Shown here: positions 45,909 to 58,390 of the stretch, one piece after another
How positions within the stretch are numbered: position 1 is the stretch's first letter
How the letters are laid out: each line of letters opens with the position of its first letter
NCBI GenBank assembly: GCA_017311315.1
Contig: CM029654.1
Span: forward strand, 26,089,806 to 26,153,805
Reading direction: 5' to 3'
Origin: Dendrocalamus latiflorus
Lineage: Eukaryota; Streptophyta; Magnoliopsida; Poales; Poaceae
DNA: 64,000 bases
Translations under genes and position numbers: made by a program
Notes under the pieces: model-generated
The model's database searches: none
What the model saw: the letters and a program-made list of their open reading frames with translations, nothing else
Told to the model about the DNA's origin: nothing

Positions 45909-46560
45909 ATGGCGACTAGTAGGGAATCTTGTGTGCTTCTCTTTGCATCTTGTTGGGGTGTTTTTGCCAATGATGTCCTTTGCGACAAGAGGCTGATTTC
46001 GGTGAGAGGATGATCTCGTGCATTCTCATCTCTAGCTTATAGTGTCATACTTTCTGAGATGGTGAAAATACTTTGAGGAGAGGAGTGCAATAATACAAGC
46101 ACTGCATCTTGAGACTTTGTCACCTCTTTCATTTAAGAGGTGGATCTTTCCGTGAGCATACTTCTATTGTTGATTGCACTTATGCCTTTTGATTAGTTGC
46201 TTCTATTCTTGGCTAGTGCATTTCTTGTCGGCTCTTCTTGGTTGGTCCAAGGGATTTCTCTTTCTGAGCAAGGATTGTGCTTTTGGATCATGTCTCGTAG
46301 TAGACACTTGCACCATTGCTCATTTTGTGAGAAGGATGGACATTTTTGACATCGCGGACTTGTTTCTTTTGATCTTTGTCCGCGTGCTGTCCCAAGGAAG
46401 GATTTCCGTCGTTTCTTTTTGGTAGACCTCATTCGCCCAAACGAGGTGCGCTCCTTCAGCAAGGAGAAGTCGTGAGTCTCTTTGATGTTTTGGTTGGTTC
46501 TTTTCTTGGTTGTTCAAGTGCCAGGATCAAGAAAGTCTTGAAAAGAACATACGGATGATG
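45909..46560 (+). pseudogene. Sirevirus gag remnant
   Basis: An ATG (MATSRESCVLLF) starts near the expected gag position, but the frame is broken repeatedly. A partial zinc knuckle, HHCSFCEKDGHF, is visible around 46310-46345 (CX2CX4H without the last Cys). Nothing continuous remains. Confidence 0.55.
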
Positions 46561-48690
46561 ATGATAAGAAGGACGAGCACTAACTCATCATGAGCAAGGT
46601 AAAACCTCATTGTGACCTTGGCCTTGTCCAAGATGAATATACTTGCTCTTAGGGAGAATGTGAGATGCCTAGATGATAAAATGCTAGATTGTTTTTACTA
46701 GGTGGAAATCTCATTTATCATGTGTAGGTTGTGAGTCTAGTTCTGTAGATGGCGTAAATTTAATTTCTCTACTTGCTTGTTAAAATCTGAAAATGAGAAA
46801 TTAAAGTTTTGACTCACCACACTTGTGTAGAGAAGCTTGATCTTGCTAGAGTTTGGTTTAGTAAAGCCAAGTTCCTCTACTGTGTCGTCGTTGTAGTCGT
46901 AATGCCTTACGATCACAGCTTCGGCTTCTCGGACGTAGTCGTAGCTTCATACGACCACGTCTTTCGGCTATAAACGTTCAAGGCTACGCCTCTCGCGCTA
47001 TGATGATGCCCATTTCTTCTTGACCGTAGTTGTAGCATGCTTCGACCACTCTTTTCTGCTGAGTGGCTGTGTGTCAAGTCTTGAATTACCAAGTACATGT
47101 CTACTAACCCTTCGGGATCCAAGACTTGGGCATTTTGGTCTTGTCATTTGTAGGTATCCAGACGCTGGTTGGAGAACATGGGATTGATTGGGTTTTAGTC
47201 TTCTGCTTCATCACGTGACTAGAACATTCATTGGTTCTCCACTTCATGGCCTCCAAGAGGCATATGCTTTCACCGGTTGCATCTCCACCTACTTCGTGAG
47301 CAATTCTATACCCTCATGCCCTTATATTCAAGTGTTAGTCATAATTGGCATGTTGTGCGTGTTCTTGTGCTCATTTGTACCATGTTGGCATGATTTACTC
47401 TTGATGTCTTCTTGATATGTTTATATGTGTATGTTGCTTAGGTATCCTTGTATCATGATATATATGTTAATTGATTGGATGCTTAAGCTTTGACTTGACT
47501 TCATGAGCATAAGTAGAATGGGTGTATTAGAAGTCAAGTATCATCATGATCTTGTGCTCTGCAGTATCTATCATGGTTCACATCTTGCTCCTTATGTTTA
47601 TTCATCATTATTTATACATGTTAGCATACTTTTCCATGATTTTGATTTGTCATGTTGTATGTCTACATGATGTATGCATATGTATGGACAATATGAGCTT
47701 GATTACACCTTGGATAGTTTCTCTGTGTCATGATGCTATGTTTATTCATGCCTTTGTATCTTTTCTAGTATACATGCTTTTATCCATGCTAGCATATGCT
47801 TCTGTGACTGTTCCTGTCACCTGCTATGTGTATGGTTGTGATTCATTGTGATGCTTGTATACTTTGATCTTATTGCTGTTATGGCATGAAATAAACTGTG
47901 TGACAACTTGGTAGCATTGGTCTGTGCTTTTGCTTAGATATCATGAGATCTGTGGTTAGGTCACAAGCTTCCTCTAGTATTGGGTGGCACTAGGCTTTGT
48001 GTTCTAGGTGCTTTTGATGAGGGCTAGATTGAGCTTGTGTGGTCGTGTGTTCTCATGTGTTCTTTGTCATTAGTGCTTATGTTGCTACTATTGTTGTCAC
48101 TTGTCATAGTACTGATTCCATGTTGTATATCATTTACCCCAGTACTAGGACACCGGTCGTTCCTGTGTTTAACCTGCAGGCTGTGAATGAGAGGGAGACT
48201 GGTACAGCCTTTACGACCGCTCCTTGGTCTTTACGACTACGTCATAGCAACTACGAGTGCGGTCTGGACTCTCGGCCGAACTTGACGCAACTACATCACA
48301 GTCTCGACTACGACCATGTCCTGGACTCGTATTTCGACCTCGGCCAAGGCAACACTCATACTCGATCAGGTTTGCGATCACGACTCCCCACCAAGCGACC
48401 ATGAGAGAGGTTTGTTCTTCTTGTGATCTTTAGAAGTCTTGTTTCCCACCACTTGGCTTTGCTTAGTATTCTTGTTTAGTGGTGGGATGGGTCCGATTGA
48501 TTAGATAGGAGCCATCTCTAGGTGATGATGTCTCATTCACACATCTCTTCCAAATGGTTCTCTAGGATTATTTACTACCTAGTTTGAGCTGTGGTTCTCT
48601 AGGATTCTCTTCTTCCTAGTTTGAACTTTCTTCTTGGCCACTAGAGTCTTGTGCATTGACATAGTGTGCTTTTGCTCCGTGGTATGAGGT
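46561..48690 (+). other. Internal region without recognisable gag-pol domains
   Basis: T-rich sequence with short phrases such as CGTAGTCGTA and GTATGCATATG. Protease and most of integrase should be here but are not found, so this is a deletion, replacement or strongly decayed region. 48158-48400 is richer in CGAC/ACGAC and unassigned. Confidence 0.4.
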
Positions 48691-48739
48691 TACAGACTAG
48701 AGACTATGTGGATAGGGTGTGTTTGGGAATCACCTCCTT

Positions 48740-50999
48740 GAGTTAGAACCGTACCTTGTCGAGATGTCCAGGACGATGCTTGATGAGTACTCTACACCAC
48801 GGAAGTTCTGGGCTGAGGTTATAGCCACCGCTTGCCATGTTTTTAATCGAGTTTTTCTTCGGGCACACTTGCATCGCACTTCTTATGAGCTATGGGCGAA
48901 AGCCCAGTGTCTCTCATTTTCGCGTGTTTGGTTGCAAGTGCTTCATTTTGAAGTCCGTGAACCTAGACAAGTTCGAGTCACGTTCTTGTGATGGGATCTT
49001 TCTAGGTTACTCGTCTTCTTCGCGGGCTTATCGGGTTTGGAACTGCGAGTCTAGCAAGTTAGTAGAGACCTGTGAGGTGACCTTCGATGAGGCCAGTCCG
49101 GGGACTAGGCCCGATATCTCAGGTTCTTTAGAGCAGTCCGAGCCCATCTTCGTGTATGATGAGGATGATGGAGATGAGGGTTGTCTACCCGATCCAGTCC
49201 CTCATCCATCCCTTGAGGTGCCGTCTTCCACTGCACCCCGAGGCGATCAGCCCTTGCCTTCTGCTTCTTCTGGAGCTGGTGGCTCTGTTCCTACCTCGTC
49301 AGCTCACGAGGTAGAGGCCACTTCTTCATCTCATCTAGGACCTCCTAGACACATTCAGAAAGCTCATCCTTCCGAGCAGATTATTGGAGACCTCTTCGAG
49401 CGTGTGACTCGCTCAAAATCTGGCTTATCTCAGTTCTGTCTCCATTCTGCTTTCATTGCCTCATTTGAGCCCAAAGATGTTTCTCATGCTCTTTCCGACG
49501 AGTCTTGGGTCAATGCCATGCATGAGGAGCTAGAAAACTTTGAGAGAAACAAGGTCTGGTCGCTTGTCGAGCCCCCGCGAGGTCACAATGTCATTGGGAC
49601 TAAGTGGGTGTTCAAGAACAAGCAGAGCGAGGATGGAGTGGTTATTCGAAACAAGGCTAGACTGGTAGCTCAAGGATTCTCCCAGGTTGAGGGTCTAGAT
49701 TTCGAGGAGACCTTTGCCCTTGTAGCTCGTCTTGAGGCCATTAGAATCCTGCTTGCCTTTGCAGCTTCTAAGGGTTTCAAGCTTTGCCAGATGGACGTCA
49801 AGAGTGCCTTTCTCAATGGCTTTATTGAGGAAGAGGTCTACGTCCGACAGCCTCCTGGTTTCGAAAACCCCAAATACCCAAACCATGTCTTCAAGCTTTC
49901 CAAAGCTTTGTATGGACTTAAGCAAGCCCCTAGAGCTTGGTATGAGAGGCTTAAGTCCTACTTGGTAAGTCATGGTTTTCAGATGGGTAAAGTTGACAAG
50001 ACCTTGTTCATCCGCCGTCATGGCAATGACCTTCTGCTCGTCCAGATCTATGTCGATGACATCATCTTTGGCGGCTCTTCCCATACTCTGGTTTCTCAGT
50101 TCTCGGATGTCATGAGCACCGAGTTTGAGATGAGTATGATGGGCGAGTTGACCTTCTTCCTTGGCTTCCAAATCAAGCAGACTCGGGAGGGTACATTTCT
50201 TCATCAGGGCAAGTACACTCGCGACCTCCTGAGACGCTTCGATATGAGTGATGGTAAGCCTGTGTCAACCCCAATGGCTTCTACGGCCTATCTTGACCCA
50301 GATGAGGATGGCGAGCCAGTTGATCAGAAAGAATACAGAAGTATGATCGGCTCCCTTCTTTACCTCACTGCCTCGAGACCAGACATACACTTCTCCGTGT
50401 GTCTGTGTGCTCGTTTTCAGGCATCTCCTCGTGTTTCTCACCGCCAGGCGGTGAAACGCATCCTTCGGTACCTTCGAGCTACCATTGACTATGGTATCTG
50501 GTACTCTTTTTCATCCTGTCTTTCCTTGAGAGCCTTCTCTGATGCAGACTTTGCCGGCTGTAGGATAGATAGGAAGAGCACCTCTGGCACCTGCCAATTC
50601 ATTGGCACTTCTCTCGTCTCTTGGTCTTCGAGAAAGCAGTCCGATGTTGCACAGTCCACCGCAGAGACCGAGTACGTTGCTGCAGCCAGTTGCTGTAGCC
50701 AAGTGCTTTGGATGGCTTCGACCCTGCGGGACTTTGGGTTGGTCATAGATAGTGTTCCACTCTTTTGTGATAACACTTCTGCGATTAACATTGCTAAGAA
50801 CCCAGTGCAGCACTCTCGGACCAAGCATATTGATATCCGATACCACTTCCTTAGAGACCATGTAGAGAAGGGTGATATAGTGCTCCAGTTTGTGGAGAGT
50901 GACCACCAGTTGGCTGACATCTTCACCATGCCTTTGGATAGTTCGAGGTTTTCAGCTCTGCGGGGAGAGCTTGGGGTGGTTTGTCCTTACGGACTGTAG
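48740..50999 (+). CDS. Sirevirus partial integrase C-terminus, reverse transcriptase and RNase H
   Basis: A long open frame runs 48837-50999 (720 codons from an internal Met); integrase remnants begin just before in another frame (YLVEMSRTMLDEYSTPRKFW). It contains RVFGCKCFILKSVNLDKF of the integrase C-terminus, an acidic Ser/Pro-rich linker, then the reverse transcriptase: TKWVFKNKQSEDG, ARLVAQGFSQVEGLDFEE, the catalytic Asp D320 in QMDVKSAFLNG, ALYGLKQAPRAWYERL, and an intact YVDD box at residues 405-408. RNase H follows (FSDADFAGCRIDRKSTSG, STAETEYVAAA, HIDIRYHFLRDHV). It ends LGVVCPYGL, as usual for this group. The reading frame of RT and RNase H is intact, though the element cannot integrate by itself. 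Confidence 0.93.
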
Positions 51000-51000
51000 T

Positions 51001-52715
51001 GAGGGGGAGCTTAGGGCTTTACTGCTTTACTATATTGTTTATGCTTCTATCTCATTTTTGCTGCATTGCATTTTGGGTGCATCGGGTTTAGTCCTTCTAG
51101 CATAGGTTAGAGTGTTTCTCTAGTCTAGCTGCTTAGACGTCTTCTCTCATCTTGTGATCTAGGGTTCTGCTCTATTAGGCGCTTCTCTTCGTTCACTAGG
51201 TTGAGCCCACTCACTGCTTTTAGGTTCTAGTAAGGGTCGGGCCACCCTTGGGTAGACAGGGTACTTGTTTGCTCCCTAGTGAGGTAGATTACCGGTCTAA
51301 TAGTCCGAGAGTCATATGGGGTAGATGAGAGTCAGTCTGAGCCATAGTTGCCTCTATATCTTATCTATGCTGTAAGGACTACCTGTTTGTTTTTTTCTTG
51401 CCAGCTTCTCAATTTTATTGCTTTGGTTCAGGGGGAGTTCATTTGGGAGCTTCTAGAGCTTAAACTTGACATAACTTAACTTGAACTTAAAGCTGCATCA
51501 CATGTTGAGGGGGAGTTGGATTTTTTGCATTTTCAGCTTTTAGCATTGTAATATAACTATATTGAGCCCTGATTATTATCCTGTTATGACATGTTTACAA
51601 TGCTATACACCTTGCCATGATTCGTGCTTTATGTGCTAGATTGATCATGGCTTCATATGTGTAGACTAGCTTCTACCATGATAAGCTAATTAAAATTGCT
51701 CAACTTGAATTAAAACTTGTCATGCTAGCATTTGAGTCTAGTCCTTCTTGAGCTATCTTTTTATGATACATGCCATGTCAACTAGGCTTAGCTGAGCGTT
51801 GAATCTCTTATTCAGCCGTAGATTGAGCTATTTTAGTCTCCTGATGTAGCATGAGGTAGTACAACATGTTTACAAAGCAAAAAGATCTCTTTTGTGCGAA
51901 AAAACTGATTTCACCAATTCTTTCTCATGAGACGGCTTGCTATTGCACTAGGCATGAACTCAGGGGGAGTTTTGGATGACCTAGACTATCTTCTTAAGCT
52001 TATTGCTTGGAGTAGTCGCATAAGGCTTGAGATCTAGCACAAAAACAAAAATTGAGTTGGAAACGACCATATGCTTTCAAAAGACAATGTTTAATGTGCT
52101 CAATTTGCTTAATCTACACAAAGAACCAAGTACTTGCGCCAATGTTTCATTCTTGAGCATAGCACTCTAGTTGGTCTCAATATTAGCTTCTTGGTTCCGC
52201 TTAGCTTAATTGACATGGCCGGCATCATCCTTGGATATCTCGAGTTAGACTTTACTTCTTGATGACTTGACATTCTCACTTAATGCACTATATTTTAGAT
52301 TGTCATCTAAGTGTTCTAGCTAGCTTATACATGTCATGTCAGGATCAAGATAGCTTCTTATAGAGTTATGGCTTGGTGTATCTCATTATGGTCATTATGG
52401 ATAATTCTCATGGCTCACAATGCTTAAAAATAATCAGACTTCAGCCATTTCATCCATATTTGTGATCTTATTCTCTATTTGGTATTCTTGATGTGTTTAT
52501 TGCCAAAAGGGGGAGAATAGAGAAGAAAAAGCTAGTTTGGGATCATTTTAGAGCTTTGGAGATCAATTTGCTCTTTTAGTTGTTGCTCTAGTAGTTCCTT
52601 CTGTCGACATGGTCATTAGCTTCATTCCCTTCTTTGGACCATGTTGGATTCGTCAAACTCAAACTCTTCTTTGCGCTCTTTCGGGGTTTGTCAATATACT
52701 CATCAAGGGGGAGAT
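51001..52715 (+). other. Post-pol region with repeated polypurine tracts
   Basis: AGGGGGAG-like tracts occur at about 51002, 51429, 51508, 51958, 52508 and 52706; the last lies directly before the 3' LTR and is the functional position. No envelope-like frame of convincing length was seen. Confidence 0.8.
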
Positions 52716-54413
52716 TGATGAACCATGTGGGGGTGACCACATGTGTATGATGAGTAATTGACATTGATTATGCTAGTCGAGTTTGGTTTGGGTGGTTCGG
52801 AGTCGAGTCGTTGCATGGCGCAATCGGACTCGGTCGGACTTTGGTCAAACTTGGTCGTATGAGATTAGGTTGCATATTCCGATATTTCGACAGGTTGGAC
52901 TTCGGCATGGTAAGTGATAGTATTTATGCTTTCATGTATCGAGCGGTGCTATTTGACGTGTTTTCTTGTCTGTGTGGCTGCAGGACGTCGAGACGGAGTC
53001 GTGGTGAGACACGGTGGACCGGACTAGGCGCATGTGGCGTTGAGGTCAGAACGGTCAGGATGTCTCGAAGACGACATGGACTCGAGGTGGTTGCGAGGCG
53101 TGCGAGGCAAGGAGCGCGGAAGCTTCCCGGAAGGTGCAGGAGGGGCGAATCGGGAAATTCGCAAGGCTGCACAAGCGGGAGCGGGCTCCGTTGGATTTAG
53201 CGGGCGTAACAGGGTGGAGGCCCGTTAGCCAAGGCTATATAAAGGAGTGGAGGGGCTGCATGCCCACTTGAGCACTTCATGGGTTTTTAGGGTTTCCTTT
53301 AGTCAAAATAGGCTTTAGTGGTTGTTTTGGCTTTAGGCTTTAGTTGGCGAGGTTTGTTGGTGGAGGCAGAGGTGTGCTCCCTGCTTGTCCCCTTCGTTGT
53401 TCTCTGTGTGTTCTTGAGAGAAGGATGGAGAGTTCTTATTCAATCCAAGCATGTATGGGGAAGTAGAGAGTGTGTGAGTTGAGAACCCTCATGTAATCAT
53501 TCCTCTTGTATCAATCATGTATCTCTCTTCCTCTAGATCAATATGAGATGGTGGATTTTGAGTCTTATTGCTCTCTGTTGTTCATTTCTCTACGATGCTT
53601 TCTATGTGGATTTCTTGACTTTTTGATTCTCGAGTTCTTGCTTGCTGTGGAGGTGCAAAATGGGTTGCTTAGTGATGGGAGAGTGATCTTAGACCATTTG
53701 GTCAGCTAGAATCCCAGAGACAAGTTTTTAATCCCAGTTTTGCATTTTTGAGTTCCTCTGTTCTTGTTTTTGAGTTTCTAGGGTTTAGTGGAATTCTTGA
53801 TTCCTTTGGAGAAATGGCATGAAATTTGGTCTGGAGAGTCCCATGGCTATTGCTAACATACCCTCAAAGTTTCATGACCAATGGATCAAAGGTTGGGGAG
53901 TAATTTGATTTTTGGCTCGGGTCTTGCAAAATTTCATATTTTTACCCATAATCTGAAATTCTTGCTTCTTGGTTTGATTCTCTTGTTTTCCAAGGTCCCC
54001 TTACTATTTAGTATGTTGTAGTAAGGCCTTGGTTCAAAAAGATTGAGAGCAAACCTTGTTTTTAGCCAAAAATCCGAAGTCTCAAAGTTCCAGCCTGAAA
54101 AATCATGTTTGCTATTTTTCTCGAGAGGTACTACCGCTCCTGGAGAGGTACTACCGCTCGACCCAGCGGTACTACCGCTCAAAGGTACTACCGCTCGTCC
54201 CAGCGGTACTACCGCTTGCAGCCAGACTTGCGCTGAATTTGTTTTTCTTGATTGCTTCTTTCTGGGTCTAGTTTTCCCTTGTCTCTGTAATGTCCAGTGA
54301 GGGCTTATTTTCTCCTTCATAGCTCCCATAGCTATTGGAGAAGAAGATATTTGTTGGGGGCGATTTTTAAAGATCGACATTCACCCCCCCTCTGTCGCCA
54401 TTTCGGTCCTACA
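52716..54413 (+). repeat. 3' LTR of Sirevirus-like element
   Basis: Direct repeat of 44142-45856, with TATA box at 53235-53244 and the palindromic array at 54125-54218. Confidence 0.93.
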
Positions 54414-54903
54414 ATTGGTATCAGAGCAAGGTTGGCTCTAAATTTGATCTTAACCGATCTTGAGCATGGCGACTAGTAGGGAATCTTGTGAGCTTCTCTT
54501 TGCATCTTGTTGGGGTGTTTTTGCCAATGATGTCCTTTGCGACAAGAGGCTGATTTCGGTGAGAGGATGATCTCGTGCATTCTCATCTCTAGCTTATAGT
54601 GTCATACTTTCTGAGATGGTGAAAATACTTTGAGGAGAGGAGTGCAATAATACGAGCACTGCATCTTGAGACTTTGTCACCTCTTTCATTTAAGAGGTGG
54701 ATCTTTCCGTGAGCATACTTCTATTGTTGATTGCACTTATGCCTTTTGATTAGTTGCTTCTATTCTTGGCTAGTGCATTTCTTGTCGGCTCTTCTCGGTT
54801 GGTCCAAGGGATTTCTCTTTCTGAGCAAGGATTGTGCTTTTGGATCATGTCTCGTAGTAGACACTTGCACCATTGCTCATTTTGTGAGAAGGATGGACAT
54901 TTT
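54414..54903 (+). repeat. Second copy of Sirevirus leader and gag start after the 3' LTR
   Basis: Matches 45857-46346 nearly base for base, including the primer-binding site and the zinc-knuckle segment, and stops abruptly after GATGGACATTT. A normal element ends at the LTR, so this is a rearrangement product (unequal recombination between LTRs of tandem copies, followed by deletion). Confidence 0.9.
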
Positions 54904-57900
54904 CTTATGTTTTTAAAGATTGATGATCAGGGCAACTAGCGCCCTGGACTTTGACATGACTAGCAGGCATTTAATATGACTTATAGCTAGTAAAGTTATC
55001 ATTAATATCTATAGTGACAAGGATCAGGTGATTCAAGTATCAAGGGACGGCATAATAAATTAATACAACATCAAGTGGGCATGTAGCTACCTTAAGTTTT
55101 GGCATATATTTGCATAATAAATTAGGCATGCAAGTTTGATAGTTTAAAAAAACATAATTTTGCATAAAATGTAGGATCAATATGATCAAAGTGATGACTT
55201 GCCTTGCTTGGTGTACCATGGCCTTGATTGACCTAAGTCAAAGCTTGCTCAGTCAACGATCTTAACTTCCTAGTCGTCGCTTTTACCCGAGTCTTGATCT
55301 TTTCGAATCTGTCGCCTCGTTGAGTCTTCAGATTCTAATACGCGGCAAAGAAAAGAAAGACCAAGTAAATCCAAACACTTTAAATGCCCGATTTAATTTA
55401 AGTTATACATTTATTGTGATTTGAGAATAGAAGGATGATTCAGCTTGGTGTGCTGTAAACACAGCGGTAGATGAACTGAGCAAAGCAATGAGGTGGCTGA
55501 GTAGCTTTATCGTGAGGGAAAATTAGGATGAGAAGGGATCCGAGGTGAAGGAGTATTTTATAGGAATTACCTGCTTTGGAAAAGAAATTGGCCAAACACA
55601 GCCGATTGGGGAAGGGCGAGGCTCGATCTTTTGCTTGATGACTTTCTCTTTATTAATTTATATTTATCAAGAAAGTCCCGTGAGCCAGGCAGGACTTACG
55701 GACAGATAAAAGGGGTTAGCGAAGATATTAAAGAGGAATAGAACTTCGTGATTTTTAGGATGCGGGAGCTTTACAGGAGATGAGTAATTTTAATTATTTA
55801 ATGAAATTTGATATTTCATGAGGCGATATTTATCTGAGATTGCAGTAGCCAGCTTAACAAATCATTATGTTAATGGCTTAATCGAATGATGGGGTTAGCC
55901 ATTTCAGTCTAGTCGTTATTAGGAGCAAAGTTAATTAGCTGGCTTATTAACAATCATTATTACATATGGCCAACGATTATGTTTTACTAAAAGAGATGCT
56001 ATGACTTTATAGGGATCTTCTTAATAAAGCTATTCCTTTTATTATTAATTATTCTCGACTATCAAATTTAAATTCTGAGATAATGATTGGAGATTTGGAT
56101 GCTAGACAAAAATTAAGGATTGCCCTCTCTTGTTTAAGAATTCTTAATCGCTAGCATATGTTATTTTAAATCTTAGCATTTTAAGATAAATGTTGAAGTT
56201 TGCGCCACAATTATTTTAAGGACTTTTGAAAAGATAGCTTCCATGATTTTAGAGATGAGTAAACCACACTTGATATTTTATGTGGTTTGCCAAAGATTAT
56301 TTTAAGCAATCATAAGAGGGATGACATGATCTTAAAGATGATCAAGTTATGGTCAATATTTTGTGTTGCTAAATCTTGCTAAATTGATTTATTTAGGTTG
56401 CATAAAAAGATTCAGGTCAACGGATGAAAGATAGTATCTATATCACTCGAGATAGGATTAAAGTTATTATTTGAGCTTCCAGAGTAAAGTTTGAAAAGAT
56501 TGAAATTATCTTTATAAGGCTTCAAACATGCATCTTGAATCATTTAGGACTTACGTCTAGTACCTTTGATTAATAAAAGATGATCTTTGAATTAGTTCCA
56601 CCAATTAGAGTTTAATAGTAACATCCATGTAATCCATGTCGATTTCCTCATCATTTGAAAATAGATCCGGCATATTTTTGTTTTAGTTTTACATGAGAAT
56701 TTATATGTTATTTTGTTACTCTTTGTTATCATGAAATTTATTAAAGATAAGTTTTCAACTACAAGCCTCCATTATAATTGCTATCCTCTTTCACAGATTA
56801 TATTTTATTTACCTTGATCAAATGAGAAAAGTTTAGATAGAAATTTCAAGACTTTAGAAGTAGAGTGGGAACACATGAGCTTTGAGGACACTTTCTAGTT
56901 GGGCCCACAATACCAGAGAGAGGGAGATAGAACGGGGAGCACTGCCTTCGGCTGGGAACATAACAGAGAAGCAGAGGGTGCCTCAGACCGAACAGAGGAC
57001 GAAGACGCCGGGGATGCGCGGCGGCGTCGCCGACGGGGATCGGCCGGGGAGGTGGCGGCGACCGGCAAAACGGAACGCCCCAGCGACGAGGAGGCTCCTG
57101 GTGGCAGTAGCTCCGGCCGGGGAGGTGCTCGGACGAGCTGGCGGCGGCGCTAGGCGGCCGGTGATGAGGGGGAAAAAGGGGCGCCGGCGGCTGGATGGGA
57201 GAGGGAGGGAGAAAGGGTGCACGCAAGCAAGAAAAGGAGGTGTAGAGCTCACCTGCGTGGTTGAATGGGTCGGAGGGAGGCCGAGGCGAGCCGGCGACGT
57301 GCTTGGGCGGCGGCGTTGAGGGGCTCCCGTGGCCAGCTCACTGCGGGGGAGGAGAGCACAAGCCGGCGGTCGGAGGAGCTCCAGTGCACCGAGAAGAAGC
57401 CCCCGGTGCAAGGAATCGGCCCGGGGCTGACTGAGGAGGGGGCGGCGGCGGGAATGGCGTGGCCGGCCGGAAAGGGGGAAGAAGCGCGATGGGGAAGAAA
57501 AGTAAGGGGTTCAACCGACTTCTTATAGGTGGGGAAGGGGGAGCAGTAGTTCCACTGGTGCGCGCGCTCGGGGGAGTGGTGCCGGCATGGTGAGGCGTAC
57601 GCCGGGTATGGGCGGTGTATGTCAGGGCATGGGCGGCGCGTCCGGCAGCATGGGGCGGCGCGGAGGCGACAGGTGAAACCAGGGGCATGCGCGAAACTGG
57701 GGGCGGAGTCGGGTGATACCAAGGGCGTGCGCGAGCGGCGCGGGCTGGGCGGCTTGGTTCGGAGAGAGTAATGCGGCCGGGGAGGCGGTGCAAGCGGCGC
57801 ATCGGAAGAACAGGAAGGGAGGAAGGAAGAAACAGGAAGGAGGAGGAAGAAGGCAGCCGCGGTCGGGTGGGCCAACAACAAGAGAAGAGGAAATGGGCCG

Positions 57901-58390
57901 AACGGGCTAGAGAAAAGAAGGGAACAGCCGAAAAAGAAAAAGGGTAGCGGGCCGGGAGAAAGGAAAAGAAATGGGCCAGCCCAAAATAAGTTGTTGGGTA
58001 TTTTGTGAATTCCCGAATTTTAGAATTTCATATTTGGGTTTTGTGAGTATATTTTGAATTTGACAACTAAGTTCAGATTTTTGGATTCAAATAGATCTTA
58101 ATTTCTCCGAATTTGAATTTTCATATATGCAAATTGGATGGGAAGGATTTTATATTATTTTCAATTTCCGTTCTTGGCTTTGAGTTTCCAGATTCTAATT
58201 TAAATTTGAAATTAAGACTTCCAAGTAAGTTTGGATTTTCTCAGTTTGATTTTTATTAATCGGGCATTTTGGCAAGACATCAAATCGAGACATTTGAAAT
58301 ACGCTAAAAACTTTTGAGAACACAGGAAAAACGATTAAAAGATTTACATCATTTTCGCAATTACACTAGTTCCATTTTTGGGATGCCACA
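54904..58390 (-). other. Right part of the long LTR-type insertion
   Basis: AT-rich to about 56870, then a GC-rich block to about 57900 with purine-rich plus strand, then AT-rich to the GCCACA end. No conserved protein domain; frames in the GC-rich block are low-complexity on both strands. Confidence 0.5.

Larger units (their letters stand above)
44142..54413 (+). mobile_element. Sirevirus-like copia element
   Basis: Long LTRs (44142-45856, 1715 bp; 52716-54413, 1698 bp), a primer-binding site TGGTATCAGAGC, gag remnants, an open RT-RNase H frame, then about 1.7 kb with repeated GGGGGAG tracts before the 3' LTR. Long LTRs, palindromic arrays within them and multiple purine tracts are known features of the Sirevirus (SIRE/Maximus) lineage. 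Most of integrase is missing, so the copy is non-autonomous. The left LTR begins TT where the right begins TG. No target duplication was found because the right side carries extra leader sequence. Confidence 0.88.
43270..58390 (-). mobile_element. Long LTR-type insertion (probable solo LTR) hosting a Sirevirus
   Basis: Bounded by the 5-bp duplication GGCAG (43265-43269 and 58391-58395), with ends TGTTGG on the plus strand and GCCACA at the right. It interrupts the outer copia reverse transcriptase exactly between ..PTKRHR and QGIKDIFRYLQ. No second copy of either end is found inside, which fits a solo LTR of about 4.4 kb (43270-44141 plus 54904-58390). Minus orientation is suggested by the TGTGGCATCCCAAAA start shared with 35747. 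The GC-rich block 56880-57900 is noncoding as far as I can see. Confidence 0.75.

Noticed and set aside
49695..50204. 169-residue minus-strand frame
   Set aside because: Antisense shadow of the reverse transcriptase frame.
56846..57910. Multiple overlapping frames in both directions
   Set aside because: GC- and purine-rich block of the long LTR-type insertion; no family recognised and no consistent frame.
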